This document shows positions 24,423 through 33,489 of a stretch of DNA of 64,000 nucleotides, in pieces. The notes under the pieces are model-generated. The model did no database searches. It saw only the letters and a program-made list of their open reading frames with translations, and was not told where the DNA came from. Positions within the stretch are counted from its first letter, which is position 1; each line of letters opens with the position of its first letter. Source of the DNA: Sphingomonas hankookensis (GTDB taxonomy: Bacteria; Pseudomonadota; Alphaproteobacteria; Sphingomonadales; Sphingomonadaceae); contig NZ_JAKREV010000007.1 in the NCBI RefSeq assembly GCF_022664465.1, forward strand, positions 1-64,000. Direction: 5' to 3'. The translations under genes were made by a program, and so were the position numbers.

Positions 24423-24563
24423 GTGACACATATTCACGCAGTTGGGCTGGATTTGGCGAAGTACGTCTTTCGGGTGCCGCGTGCAGACCGGAACGGGGTT
24501 CTCCTTCGTAACGTCGCTGGTGATCGAGTCGAGTTTGCCGCTTTCGAGTACCGCCACCCATGA
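24423..24563 (+). mobile_element. IS110-family transposase N-terminal remnant
   Basis: The 47 codons from a GTG begin VTHIHAVGLDLAKYVFRV, the characteristic start of IS110-family DEDD transposases (HAVGLDLAKN-VFQVHG type) including the first catalytic Asp. The frame ends at 24563 after FEYRHP, so only the first about 30 recognisable residues of a protein normally 320-400 long survive. No inverted ends can be identified, as expected for IS110. Confidence 0.7.
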
Positions 24564-24858
24564 AGGCCAGCGTCACTCACCGTTCCGGGGACGGTAGCGG
24601 TTCTCGAACTGCACGACGGGACTACCCACGCCGACCTGAGCGAAGGGCCTAACCGGCATCGAGCCATCAAAGAGGTCGACAACGGTACCTTCAGCATTGC
24701 TGCGGCTGTCCACCACGACGCCCGCGTCGTTGGCCATTACCGCTTCGCTCTAAGTGCGATCATGGAACGCGAGTAGCTCGTCAACGCCAAGCCTTTCTTT
24801 CCATAGGACAAGTCCGGTTACCTTTCCAAGCCGTGACCCGCGCGTCACAAGCCTTGGC
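24564..24858. other. Gap without a supported gene
   Basis: A plus-strand frame from about 24563 to the TAG at 24777-24779 stays open (reading ...AVHHDARVVGHYRFALSAIMERE) but has no plausible start and no recognised family. It could be a gene relic behind the IS110 scrap. No RNA gene or clear promoter is seen. Confidence 0.35.
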
Positions 24859-25797
24859 ATGACTCCAGACCTTGCCATTCTCTTCGAACATCCACAGTGG
24901 TTCACGCCGTTGTTCGCCGCGCTCGACCGGCGCGGGATCGCGTATGAGCGACTGTCACCGGGTACCGCCTTCGATCCCGCCGACGCCGCCGTCCCCGCGC
25001 CGCTGATCCTCAGCCGACTTGCCATGTCGGCGTTCCTGCGCGAGGCGGAACACCCGATCTTCTGGGCACAGTCGCTGATGGCGCGCTGGGAGTTGTCCGG
25101 CGCTAGGGTACTGAACGGCACCGCCGCCCTCGGCGTCGATACCTCCAAGGCGCGCCAACTCGCACTGATCGCCTCGCTCGGCCTTGCCACCCCCGCGACC
25201 CGCGTGGTCCACCGTGCGGCCGACGTGCCGGCGGCGGCCGCGACGATCGGCTTTCCGCTGGTGGTCAAGGCGAATATCGGCGGTGCGGGTGCCGGGATCG
25301 CCCGCTACGACAGTCTGGACGAGGTACGGGCGGCGGTTGCCGACGGGGCGCTGCCGACCAGCATCGACGGCGTGCTGCTGGTCCAGGACTATGTGCCCGC
25401 GCGCGGCGGCACGATCACCCGGATCGAGACGCTCGACCGCACCTATCTCTATGCGATCGACGTCGCGGGCGGCGGCGCGTTCGATTTGTGCCCGGCGGAT
25501 GCCTGTCAGGTACCGGGAAGCGCGATCACTATGACCGCGGTCGAGCCCCCGTCGACGTTGCGCGACGCGGCGGAGGCGATCGCCCGCGCCGGCTTGCTCG
25601 ACCTCGGCGGGGTCGAGGTGATGATCGACGACCGCGACGGCGTGGCCCGCTTCTACGACGTGAACGCTCTGTCCAACTTCGTCGCGAAGCCGCTCGACGT
25701 GCTGGGGTGGGACCCGCACGAACGGTTGGTGGACCGACTGGAAACATGGCTCATGGAGGCGCGTACCCGTGCTTCTGGGCGGCAGGAGGCACGCTGA
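24859..25797 (+). CDS. ATP-grasp family ligase-like protein (RimK-type)
   Basis: A 312-residue soluble protein. Central ATP-grasp features are FPLVVKANIGGAGAGIARYDSLDEVRAA (ATP-binding Lys and Gly-rich loop), VLLVQDYVPARGGTITRIETLD and a C-terminal GGVEVMIDDRDGVARFYDVNALSNF (metal-binding Glu/Asn). The first about 90 residues (LAILFEHPQWFTPLFAALDRRGIAYERL) form the RimK-like N-terminal domain. The ATG at 24859 is chosen because it opens that domain. It probably makes an amide or peptide bond from a carboxylate with ATP; the substrates are unknown. It overlaps the next gene by one base (TGATG), forming an operon with a flavin monooxygenase and a symporter. Confidence 0.88.
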   Translation: MTPDLAILFEHPQWFTPLFAALDRRGIAYERLSPGTAFDPADAAVPAPLILSRLAMSAFLREAEHPIFWAQSLMARWELSGARVLNGTAALGVDTSKARQLALIASLGLATPATRVVHRAADVPAAAATIGFPLVVKANIGGAGAGIARYDSLDEVRAAVADGALPTSIDGVLLVQDYVPARGGTITRIETLDRTYLYAIDVAGGGAFDLCPADACQVPGSAITMTAVEPPSTLRDAAEAIARAGLLDLGGVEVMIDDRDGVARFYDVNALSNFVAKPLDVLGWDPHERLVDRLETWLMEARTRASGRQEAR

Positions 25798-26837
25798 TGC
25801 GCTACGGTTTCTGGATGCCGGTGTTCGGTGGCTGGCTGCGCAACGTGCCCGACGAGGGGATGGCGGCGACCTGGGAATATGCGCGCCGCCTGACGCAGGA
25901 CGCCGAGCGTTGGGGATATGACCTGACGCTGATCGCCGAACTCAACCTCAACGATATCAAGGGGGTCGAGCAGCCCGCGCTCGACGCATGGTCCACCGCC
26001 GCTGCGCTGGCGGCGGTGACCGAGCGACTGGAGCTGATGGTCGCGGTCCGCCCGAACTTCCATCATCCGGCACTGTTTGCTAAGGCGGCGGCCAATATCG
26101 ACCGGATTTCCGGGGGGCGCCTCGCGCTCAACGTCGTGTCGAGCTGGTGGGCGGACGAGGCGCGGCAGTACGGCCTGCAATTCGACCAGCATGACGATCG
26201 CTATGCCCGGACCGCCGAATGGCTGAGCGTGGTCGACGGGTTGTGGACCGAGGAACGGTTCAGCTTCGACGGCAACTTCTACCGCACCGAGGACGCGATC
26301 TGCGCGCCCAAGCCGGTCAAGCGCCCGACGATCTATGCGGGTGGCGAGAGCGAGGCGGCCAAGACCATGATCGCCGCGCAGTGCGACGCCTATGTCATGC
26401 ACGGCGACCCGGTGTCGGCGATCGCCCCCAAGATCGCCGACATGGCGGCACGGCGGGCGGCGGCAGGCGGGGCGCCGATGCAGTATGGCATGGCCGCCTA
26501 TGCCATCGTCCGTGACAGCGAGGCAGAGGCGAAACGCGAGCTCGAGCGGATCACGACGGTCAGCGAACTGCCGGCAGGCTACGCGAATTTCGACCAGTGG
26601 CTGTCGGGAACGCAGCTCGAGCGCGAATTGAAGCTGCAGGAATATTCCGTGTCGAATCGCGGCCTGCGCCCCAACCTCGTCGGCACACCCGAGCAGCTCA
26701 AGGAGCGGATCGCCGAATATGAAGCGGCGGGGCTCGACCTGCTGCTGTTGCAGATGAGCCCGCAGGCCGAGGAAATGGAGCGCTTCGCCGCGCAGGTGAT
26801 GGGCACCGCCCCCCTCCCCGAGTCGACGGCGGCATGA
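25797..26837 (+). CDS. LLM-class flavin-dependent monooxygenase
   Basis: A 346-residue luciferase-like monooxygenase. Start MRYGFWMPVFGGWLRNVPDE, central LMVAVRPNFHHPALFAKAAANIDRISGGRLALNVVSSWWADEARQYG, and APKPVKRPTIYAGGESEAAK are hallmarks of the FMNH2-dependent SsuD-like subgroup. Such enzymes oxidise alkanesulfonates, sulfones or related small molecules using a separate FMN reductase; none is nearby. A good GGCAGGAGG precedes the ATG. It lies between an ATP-grasp gene and a carboxylate symporter and overlaps both, so the three products should act in one pathway. Confidence 0.92.
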   Translation: MRYGFWMPVFGGWLRNVPDEGMAATWEYARRLTQDAERWGYDLTLIAELNLNDIKGVEQPALDAWSTAAALAAVTERLELMVAVRPNFHHPALFAKAAANIDRISGGRLALNVVSSWWADEARQYGLQFDQHDDRYARTAEWLSVVDGLWTEERFSFDGNFYRTEDAICAPKPVKRPTIYAGGESEAAKTMIAAQCDAYVMHGDPVSAIAPKIADMAARRAAAGGAPMQYGMAAYAIVRDSEAEAKRELERITTVSELPAGYANFDQWLSGTQLERELKLQEYSVSNRGLRPNLVGTPEQLKERIAEYEAAGLDLLLLQMSPQAEEMERFAAQVMGTAPLPESTAA

Positions 26838-28057
26838 AGCTGCCGACGGCTGGACGCATCCTGATCGGCCTGATCGCCGGGCTGCTCGTCGGCTATCTCG
26901 CCGGACCGCAAAGCGGGATGTTGCCCGCCGCGCAGACGGTCGGCGGAGTATGGCTGGATGCCTTGCGGATGCCGATCATTCCGCTGGTGTTCGCGCTCGT
27001 CGTCACGGGGCTGGGCGGTGGATCGGGGGCCGATGGATCGACCCGCGTGGCATCGCGCGCGATCGGGGCGTTCGTCCTGTTTCTCTCCGCATCCGCAGCA
27101 TTCGGCGTTGCGCTCGGATGGGTGATGTTCAGTGGTTGGGCGGTGGCCGGCCTCGACGCGGTGCGCGGCACCGGCGAGGCGATACCCGATCTGCCCCCGC
27201 TTGGCGAAACGCTGCGCGCGCTGGTGCCCGCCAATCCGATCGCCTCCGCGGCGGGCGGAGCCATCGTGCCGGTCGTCATCTTCGCCCTGTTGTTCGCGAT
27301 CGCACTCCGCCGGATCGAGCCCGCGCGCAGCACCGCGATCCTCGGCATTTTCCAAGGCGTCGCCGACACCCTGCTCGTCATCATCGGCTGGGTGCTGCTT
27401 CTTGCGCCGATCGGGGTGTTCGCACTGGCGTTCGACGTCGCTGCACGCAGCGGCATGGCGGTAGGCGCACTGCTCGCGTGGTACGTCGCCGCCCGGGTAA
27501 TCGGCGGGATCGTGCTGCTCGGGGCGTTCGTCCTGCTGGTGGCCGTCGTGGCACGAACGCAGTTGTCGGCGTTTCTGCGGGCGGCACTGCCAGCGCAGTC
27601 GGTCGCGTTCTCCACGCAATCCTCGCTCGCGTCGCTACCCGCGATGCTGCAGGGCGCCCGCTCGCTCGGCTTGCCCGAGCGTCAGGTCGGCACCGTCCTG
27701 CCGCTGGCGGTCGCGCTGTTCCGTATCAGCGCGCCGACGGCAATCAGCCTTGCCGTGCTGGCGCTCGCACGGCTCAATGGCGTCGAGCTGGGTCTGCCGC
27801 AAACCGTGCTCGTCGGTGTCCTTGCGGTGCTCAACAATCTGGTGATCGCCGGCCTGCCCAACCAGATCAGCTTCTTCGCCGCCTATGCGCCGGTCGCCCT
27901 GGCGGTAGGCGTACCGATCGACCTGCTGCCGCTGTTCCTCGCGGTGGACACGATCCCCGACATGTTCGCGACCAGCGCCAACGTCACCGCCGATCTCGCG
28001 CTGACGACCATCCTGACCGAGAACGAACAAGACGTGGCGGCAGAGGCATCCGCCTGA
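26834..28057 (+). CDS. Dicarboxylate/amino acid:cation symporter (DAACS)
   Basis: A 407-residue inner-membrane protein with about eight transmembrane helices and two re-entrant loops. The serine-rich loop FSTQSSLASLPAM and the later LFLAVDTIPDMFATSANVTADLA (GltPh-like substrate and cation binding region, N-x-D-type) identify the GltP/DctA family. It overlaps the monooxygenase by four bases (ATGA). It likely imports an acidic compound handled by the ATP-grasp and flavin enzymes. Confidence 0.93.
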   Translation: MKLPTAGRILIGLIAGLLVGYLAGPQSGMLPAAQTVGGVWLDALRMPIIPLVFALVVTGLGGGSGADGSTRVASRAIGAFVLFLSASAAFGVALGWVMFSGWAVAGLDAVRGTGEAIPDLPPLGETLRALVPANPIASAAGGAIVPVVIFALLFAIALRRIEPARSTAILGIFQGVADTLLVIIGWVLLLAPIGVFALAFDVAARSGMAVGALLAWYVAARVIGGIVLLGAFVLLVAVVARTQLSAFLRAALPAQSVAFSTQSSLASLPAMLQGARSLGLPERQVGTVLPLAVALFRISAPTAISLAVLALARLNGVELGLPQTVLVGVLAVLNNLVIAGLPNQISFFAAYAPVALAVGVPIDLLPLFLAVDTIPDMFATSANVTADLALTTILTENEQDVAAEASA

Positions 28058-28461
28058 CCGCCCCGCCGCCGAGCATCACACGGGTTGCGGCAGCCGGTCC
28101 CGACACGCATCCGCCGCTCGCGGGTCGCGCGCGCGATTGTGGCACGGTCGTCGGTGACGGTCGCAGCCCCCTTCGACATAGGTGAGGCCCCGTCGTACCC
28201 GGCTGGCCCGCCCCCCGGCAGTGCCACGACCTGTCGGGCGCCTGGCGCGATCACCCTGCGCCTCGGCCAGTCAATGAGCGCGGGCTTGAAGTGATCGGGC
28301 GTGTGCGACCGCGTCGGTTTGGCGACGATACTCCTGACCGCCTGCCGTAGTTCACCATCGGTGACACCCGCGATCCGCCCATGCCGTGCAGTCGCGCACC
28401 GTCTTCGGCAGCGACTGGCCGAGCGTAAAGCGAACCTTCGCAACCGCAACGAAAAACTATT
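28058..28461. other. Intergenic region, no supported gene
   Basis: About 400 bp between the symporter and the next TonB receptor. An arginine-rich minus-strand reading (...VTDGELRQAVRSIVAKPTRSHTPDHFKPALIDW...) runs through part of it but overlaps the end of the symporter gene, and I do not recognise it. No RNA gene or terminator is evident. Confidence 0.4.
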
Positions 28462-28491
28462 TACATAACGATCGTGCGGTATGTTTATGTA
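28462..28491. promoter_or_regulatory. Inverted repeat upstream of the TonB receptor operon
   Basis: TACATAA at 28462-28468 pairs exactly with TTATGTA at 28485-28491 across 16 nt, in an AT-rich stretch 26 bp before the receptor ATG. It is a candidate operator for the TetR encoded at the end of the same operon or for a metal regulator. The motif class is not one I can name. Confidence 0.4.
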
Positions 28492-28516
28492 TTGCTACCG
28501 TCAAGGGAGGGTTCGT

Positions 28517-30643
28517 ATGCTGAAGCTGGGGGGTTACGGTGTTCCGGTCATCGGGTTGGTGGTCGCGACGGCAGGGATGGTGCAGCCTCACGCTGCCGCT
28601 GCGCAGGCGCAACCCGTGCCGCGCGATACCGAGGCGGAAGGAAATCCTTCAGCGAACGACGACATCCTCGTCACCGGGCAACTGAGCCGGGAAGCGGATC
28701 TCGGCGGCACGCTGGGCACGCGTTCTATCCTCGACACGCCGTTGTCGGTGAGCAGCGTGTCGCGGGAGGATCTGGCCGATCGCGCGGTGACGGCATTGGG
28801 GGAGGTGTTCGCACGGGACCCGGCGGTGACCTCGCTCGGCGATACTACTACGATCTACTCGTCGAACCTGAGCGTTCGCGGCCTGCCGCTGGACGCGGCC
28901 AACGGCTACAAGATCAATGGTCTGCCCATCTATAATTTCGGCGCGGAACTGCCGATCGCCTTTTTCGACAGGATCGACCTGCTGAAGGGATCCTCGGGTT
29001 TTCTCTACGGCTTCAGCGCGCCGGGCGGCATCGTCAACTATGTGACGGCCAAGCCGACCGACGACACGCGGGTGGCGGTCGAGGCCGGCTATCGATCCGA
29101 CAGCATCTTTTCCGGTCATGTCGATCTGGGCGGACCGGTCGTGCCCGGCTTCGGTTATCGGCTGAACGCAATCGTCGAGGATGGCGATGCTCGCAATGGC
29201 GCCCGCATCCGCAACAAGGGCGCCGCGCTGTCGTTGTCAGCCGATCTGGCGCCGGGGCTGCGCTGGACGTTCGACGGCATCTATCAGAAGCGCGAGACCG
29301 GCAACGTCGTGCAGGGCGTCAGCGTCAGCAGCTTCACCGGCACGGCGCTGCCGCCCCCGCCGGCCGGCGACGATCCGCTGCCGGTCACGCCCGGCAGTTA
29401 CTTCGACACCGACTATTACCTGCTGGCGACCGGGCTGCGGATCGCGATCGCGCAGGGATGGACCATATCGGCGGATGCGAGCAGTTCGGGCAACCGGCGC
29501 AGCTTCTCATTCGACTTCGCCTATCTGGGCAACGCGGCCGGCGACTATACCAACTTCGTCAACGACAGCCGGTCGCGTAACCGCTTCGACCAGGGGCGGC
29601 TCCTCGTCGCAGGAAAATTCGCCACCGGACCGTTGAACCACAACCTCGTTCTAGGGGCGTCGGCACAGGGCTACACCGTCTTCGGCAACGTCAACCAGGT
29701 GTTCCGGGCGACCGGGTCCAGCAACATCTATACCGGCGCGCCAGTCCCCTATACCTCGACGATGTTCGTCGACCCGTACAAGAGCGCCGAGGTCGAACAA
29801 CAGGCCCTGTTCGCCAGCGATACGGTGGAGGTCATGCCCGGCCTGTCGTTGCTGGCGGGGGTGCGATGGACCCAGTATCGCCAGCGCGGCTATGCCACGA
29901 CCCGGCTGCGGGCGTCGCAATATGACAAATCGCCGGTCACCCCGACGCTGGCGGTCCTCTACAAGCCGTCGCCGACGACAGCATTCTATGCCAGCTACGT
30001 CGAATCGCTCGAACAGGCCGCGACCGTATCCAGCCTCTATACCAATCGCGACGCGTTGCTGGCGCCGCTACGCAGCCGGCAATATGAGGCCGGCTTCAAG
30101 ATCGACGAACGCGACTGGACCGGATCGGCCGCCGTCTTCGCGGTCCGGCGTGGCGCCGCCTATGCCAATGCCGCCAACGAATTGGTGCAGGACGGCTACG
30201 CGCTCTATCGCGGTCTGGACATCAACGGCCGGGTCCGCCCGGTGCGCGGCGTGTCGCTGGGCGCCGGCGTGCTGGTGCTCGACGCCCAATATGAGCAGGC
30301 AAGCCCGGCGATCGTCGGCAACCGCGTGGAGGGCACGCCCAATTTCCAGCTGTCGGGTGATATCGGCTATCAGTTCGCAGCGGTGCCGGGGCTGAGCGTC
30401 AGTGCGGACGTCCGGCGCAACGACGACGTGACCATCAACAGCGCCGCTACCCTGCGGACGCCGGCCTATACGCTCGTCGGACTGGGGGTGAAGTACGACC
30501 TCGCGCTGCTCGGGCATCAGACCACCTTGCGCGCGAACGTGACCAACCTGACCGATGAGCGCTACTGGTTCTACATCCAGCCCAGTTTCATCTTTCCCGG
30601 CGAGGCGCGCACGCTGTCGCTCGGGATGCGATTCGCCTTCTGA
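28517..30643 (+). CDS. TonB-dependent siderophore-type receptor
   Basis: A 708-residue outer-membrane receptor. The ATG at 28517 is preceded by AGGGAGGG at 28503-28510 and opens a signal peptide ending AAAAQAQ. The TonB box region is DDILVTGQL; plug blocks are DTPLSVSSVSREDLADRAV, NLSVRGLPLDAANGYKINGLPIYNFGAELP and IDLLKGSSGFLYGFSAPGGIVNYVTAKP, of the siderophore-receptor family. The barrel ends RTLSLGMRFAF. It overlaps the GPH transporter start (TGATG). That pairing suggests an organic ligand, perhaps a glycoside or other scavenged compound, rather than simple iron uptake. Confidence 0.92.
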   Translation: MLKLGGYGVPVIGLVVATAGMVQPHAAAAQAQPVPRDTEAEGNPSANDDILVTGQLSREADLGGTLGTRSILDTPLSVSSVSREDLADRAVTALGEVFARDPAVTSLGDTTTIYSSNLSVRGLPLDAANGYKINGLPIYNFGAELPIAFFDRIDLLKGSSGFLYGFSAPGGIVNYVTAKPTDDTRVAVEAGYRSDSIFSGHVDLGGPVVPGFGYRLNAIVEDGDARNGARIRNKGAALSLSADLAPGLRWTFDGIYQKRETGNVVQGVSVSSFTGTALPPPPAGDDPLPVTPGSYFDTDYYLLATGLRIAIAQGWTISADASSSGNRRSFSFDFAYLGNAAGDYTNFVNDSRSRNRFDQGRLLVAGKFATGPLNHNLVLGASAQGYTVFGNVNQVFRATGSSNIYTGAPVPYTSTMFVDPYKSAEVEQQALFASDTVEVMPGLSLLAGVRWTQYRQRGYATTRLRASQYDKSPVTPTLAVLYKPSPTTAFYASYVESLEQAATVSSLYTNRDALLAPLRSRQYEAGFKIDERDWTGSAAVFAVRRGAAYANAANELVQDGYALYRGLDINGRVRPVRGVSLGAGVLVLDAQYEQASPAIVGNRVEGTPNFQLSGDIGYQFAAVPGLSVSADVRRNDDVTINSAATLRTPAYTLVGLGVKYDLALLGHQTTLRANVTNLTDERYWFYIQPSFIFPGEARTLSLGMRFAF

Positions 30644-32025
30644 TGCGGGCGGGGACCGGCGAAGCCGACGGGCGCACGGCAGTCAGCTATGCGCTCGTCA
30701 ACATGCCGCTGCAGATGATCCAGGGGCCGGCGTCGATCATCCTGCCGTCGCTCTATGTCCAATATGCCGGGCTGGACATGGTCGTCATCGGCATCCTGAT
30801 GACGCTGTTGCGGCTTGGCGACGCGGTGATGGATCCGGCAATCGGCTATCTGTCGGACCGCACGCGCCTGCGCTTCGGCCGGCGGCGGACGTGGGTGGCG
30901 CTGGGCGCCGCACTGTGCGTGCCGGCGGTCCTCCTCGTCTTTCGCCCCGGTCCCGCGACCGGCTATGTCTATTTCACTGCCAGCTATTTCCTGCTGACAC
31001 TGGCATGGACGATGGTCGAGATCCCGCACACCGCGTGGCTGAGCGAGATCAGCCACGATTATGGCGCCCGCAACCGGCTGTCGACCTATCGCTACATCGC
31101 CGGCATGGCCGGCACCGCGCTGTTCCCGCTGATATCGTTCCTGCCTTGGCTTCCGAACCGGGCGGTGACACCCGAGGTGACGCAGTTGGCGTCCTTCGTC
31201 GCAATCCTGCTGCTCGGCATCGCGGTGCCTGCGGCGCTGTGGCTGGTGCCCGATCCCCCGGTCAGGGCGACGGACAGCCGCAGCCATGGTATCCGGCAGG
31301 TCGCGCGGGACCTATGGGCCAACCGGCCGCTGCGCCGCTTCATCGCCATGCAGTCGCTGACCGGCGTGTCGTCCGGCATGGTGACGGGCCTCTATTATTT
31401 CTACGTCAGCATCTATCTGGGGCTCAGCCGCGACTATACCAGCGTGATGCTGGCGGTATACACGCTGTCGATCGTCGGCAGCGCGCTGTGGCTGCGGATC
31501 GGGCGCATCGTCGACAAGCACCGCATCATCGCCCTGTGCAGCCTCTTCACGGCGCTGACGAACGTGTTGATGTACGTCATCACCCCCGGCCCCGACGCCT
31601 TCCTCTTGCTGCTGGTTATGTTCTCGGTGGCGGCGATCGCCACCTCGGGTGCCGTTGCCGCGCAGGTCGCGCTGCTCGCCGATGTCGCGGATTACGGCGT
31701 TCTCCAGTCGGGGCGCGAGCATCCCGGCAACTATTTCGCCCTGTTCGCCTTTGTGGGCAAGGCGGCGCTGGCGGTCGGCAGCGGGATCGGCCTGATCATC
31801 GCCGGCCTGTTCGGGTTCCGGGTCGAAGGCGGCAACGGTCCGCTGGCGATGACCGGCTTCTTCCTCGCGATCATCTGGATTCCGCTCGCGCTCAACGTCC
31901 TGTCCGCCGCCCTTTCGTGGTTCTTTCCGCTGGATCGCCGGCGGCAGGCGGTCATCGCCCGCCGGATCGGACGGCGTCATGCCCTTGACTTGACGCCCGC
32001 ACCATCGGGTAACGGGGCAATATGA
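30643..32025 (+). CDS. GPH-family (MFS_2) sugar/glycoside transporter
   Basis: A 460-residue inner-membrane transporter with twelve predicted helices. Motif RTRLRFGRRRTWVALGA after helix 2, FRTASYFLLTLAWTMVEIPHTAWLSEISHDYGARNRLSTYR and the C-terminal-half ADVADYGVLQSGREHPGNYFALFAFVGKAA are signatures of the glycoside-pentoside-hexuronide:cation symporter family. It is translationally coupled to the TonB receptor before it and to TetR after it. Together they would move one compound across both membranes. Confidence 0.9.
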   Translation: MRAGTGEADGRTAVSYALVNMPLQMIQGPASIILPSLYVQYAGLDMVVIGILMTLLRLGDAVMDPAIGYLSDRTRLRFGRRRTWVALGAALCVPAVLLVFRPGPATGYVYFTASYFLLTLAWTMVEIPHTAWLSEISHDYGARNRLSTYRYIAGMAGTALFPLISFLPWLPNRAVTPEVTQLASFVAILLLGIAVPAALWLVPDPPVRATDSRSHGIRQVARDLWANRPLRRFIAMQSLTGVSSGMVTGLYYFYVSIYLGLSRDYTSVMLAVYTLSIVGSALWLRIGRIVDKHRIIALCSLFTALTNVLMYVITPGPDAFLLLLVMFSVAAIATSGAVAAQVALLADVADYGVLQSGREHPGNYFALFAFVGKAALAVGSGIGLIIAGLFGFRVEGGNGPLAMTGFFLAIIWIPLALNVLSAALSWFFPLDRRRQAVIARRIGRRHALDLTPAPSGNGAI

Positions 32026-32642
32026 CGACCGTACGCAAAGCCGAGAGACGCACCCAGCAGGAGCGGACGGCCGCGGCACGGGACAATCTGATCCGCGCGA
32101 CGCAGGACTGCCTCGCCACGCTGGGCCTTGCGAGAACGACCGTCGGCGAAATCTGCAAGCGGGCGGGTGTCTCGAGCGGCGCCTTGCTGCATCATTTTCC
32201 CAGCAAAAACGCGCTGATCGTGACCGCGTCGATCCAGCGGCAGATCGAGCTGATCGACGATACGGTCCGGCGGGCGCAGATCGGACATGGTACGATCCGT
32301 GACGAGGCCGACGAGATGCGGCAACTTATGGCGCAGACCTTTCCGCTGTCGTACGAATTCTTCTGGGCGCTGCGCACCGACGAGAATCTGCGCCGCGAAT
32401 TCCAGAGCCAGCTTCAGGCGAACGAGGGCGCGTTCACCAGTCGCTACACGGTCCAGGATTCGGACCTCAAACGCTCGGGCGAGCCGCTGATCGTCCGGAT
32501 GGTCCTCGCATGCTTCCTGCGGGGCCTGCTGCTGGAGGCGCTGATGAGCGACGCCGGCACCGTCGAGCGGATTTATGAGGTTTTCGTCGAAGCGATGACG
32601 GCGTTCGTGCGCCTGCAGACGCCGGGGGGACGCGCCTCGTGA
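32022..32642 (+). CDS. TetR/AcrR family regulator
   Basis: A 206-residue protein. HTH TTVGEICKRAGVSSGALLHHFPSKNALIVTA at about residues 40-70; the C-terminal domain has no diagnostic features. It overlaps the transporter stop by four bases (ATGA) and shares TGATG with the cyclophilin gene, so it is internal to the operon and likely controls it. The inverted repeat at 28462-28491 is a candidate site. Confidence 0.92.
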   Translation: MTTVRKAERRTQQERTAAARDNLIRATQDCLATLGLARTTVGEICKRAGVSSGALLHHFPSKNALIVTASIQRQIELIDDTVRRAQIGHGTIRDEADEMRQLMAQTFPLSYEFFWALRTDENLRREFQSQLQANEGAFTSRYTVQDSDLKRSGEPLIVRMVLACFLRGLLLEALMSDAGTVERIYEVFVEAMTAFVRLQTPGGRAS

Positions 32643-33235
32643 TGGACGATGGGACCGACCTCCCCGTGCTGCGGCTCGATACGTCGCTCGGGCCTATCGA
32701 TGTCGCCCTCGCGCTGCACCGGGCGCCCCGCACCGCGCGGCATGTGATGGAACTGGTGCAGCGCGATCTGCTCTCCCCCGCCACCTTCTATCGCGCCGTC
32801 CGGCCGACCGACGCGACCGATCCGCCGACCCGTATCTCGGTCCTGCAGGGCGGTGTCGGTTGGCAGCGTTGCGAGGACCTGCCCGGCGTCGTGCACGAAC
32901 CGACCTCGGTTACCGGATTGCGCCATGTCGACGGCGCGGTGTCGATCGGTCGCTGGGCGGACCGGCCGGCCACCAGCGAATTGTTCATCTGCCTGGGCGA
33001 TCAGCCGAGCCTTGATGCGCGTCCCGGCGAAGGGCCGTTCGATGCCGGCTTCGCGGTGTTCGGCCAAGTCGTTGGCGGGATGGATGTCGTACGGCAGGTT
33101 CACCGACTTGCCTGCGACGGGCCGCCACCGCCCGGACACGGTCGTTTCGACGGGCAGTTCCTTACCGATGCCGTTCCCTTTTCCACTCAACTAATACCTT
33201 CGAGTACCGGACACTTAACGGGGCACATCGCGTAG
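32642..33235 (+). CDS. Cyclophilin-type peptidyl-prolyl isomerase, divergent
   Basis: A protein of 197 residues. Cyclophilin landmarks are PVLRLDTSLGPIDVALALHRAPRTARHVMELV, the FYRAVRP strand (FhRvip-like, catalytic Arg kept), VLQGG and FAVFGQVVGGMDVVRQVHRL. There is no signal peptide. The loop between FYRAVRP and VLQGG is long, and typical residues after GG differ, so activity may be altered. A cyclophilin at the end of a transport operon is unusual; it may act on the operon's products or be a member of a peptide-related pathway. The ATG overlaps the TetR stop. Confidence 0.85.
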   Translation: MDDGTDLPVLRLDTSLGPIDVALALHRAPRTARHVMELVQRDLLSPATFYRAVRPTDATDPPTRISVLQGGVGWQRCEDLPGVVHEPTSVTGLRHVDGAVSIGRWADRPATSELFICLGDQPSLDARPGEGPFDAGFAVFGQVVGGMDVVRQVHRLACDGPPPPGHGRFDGQFLTDAVPFSTQLIPSSTGHLTGHIA

Positions 33236-33271
33236 CGTCTGCTTTCCGGGTCCGGATCGAAGATGATCATA

Positions 33272-33311
33272 GCCATTCGCTGACGGCCCGCCCCGGCTGG
33301 AAGCGAATGGC
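33272..33311. repeat. Stem-loop, 9-bp arms
   Basis: GCCATTCGC at 33272-33280 and GCGAATGGC at 33303-33311 form a perfect stem with a 22-nt loop, 37 bp after the cyclophilin stop. There is no T-tract, so the terminator role is uncertain. The rest of the 33236-33489 gap holds no recognised gene. Confidence 0.5.
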
Positions 33312-33489
33312 AATCTGGCGTCGAAAGCCATCTTTCAAGTACCGGGTTGTGAATGAACGTCGGCTTACCTCGATCTCTCGCGCCAAACCGGCCTTTCCGG
33401 TCTCCCACCAAACTTGGTCACGCGCTACCCGCCCAATTGCGCGAGGAAGCACGTATCGTCAGATCGCTGACGGCACCAAACCCGCAAGC

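Noticed and set aside
24564..24779. An open plus-strand frame ending MERE as a gene
   Set aside because: No start codon with a ribosome-binding site and no recognisable family; it is treated as a possible relic only.
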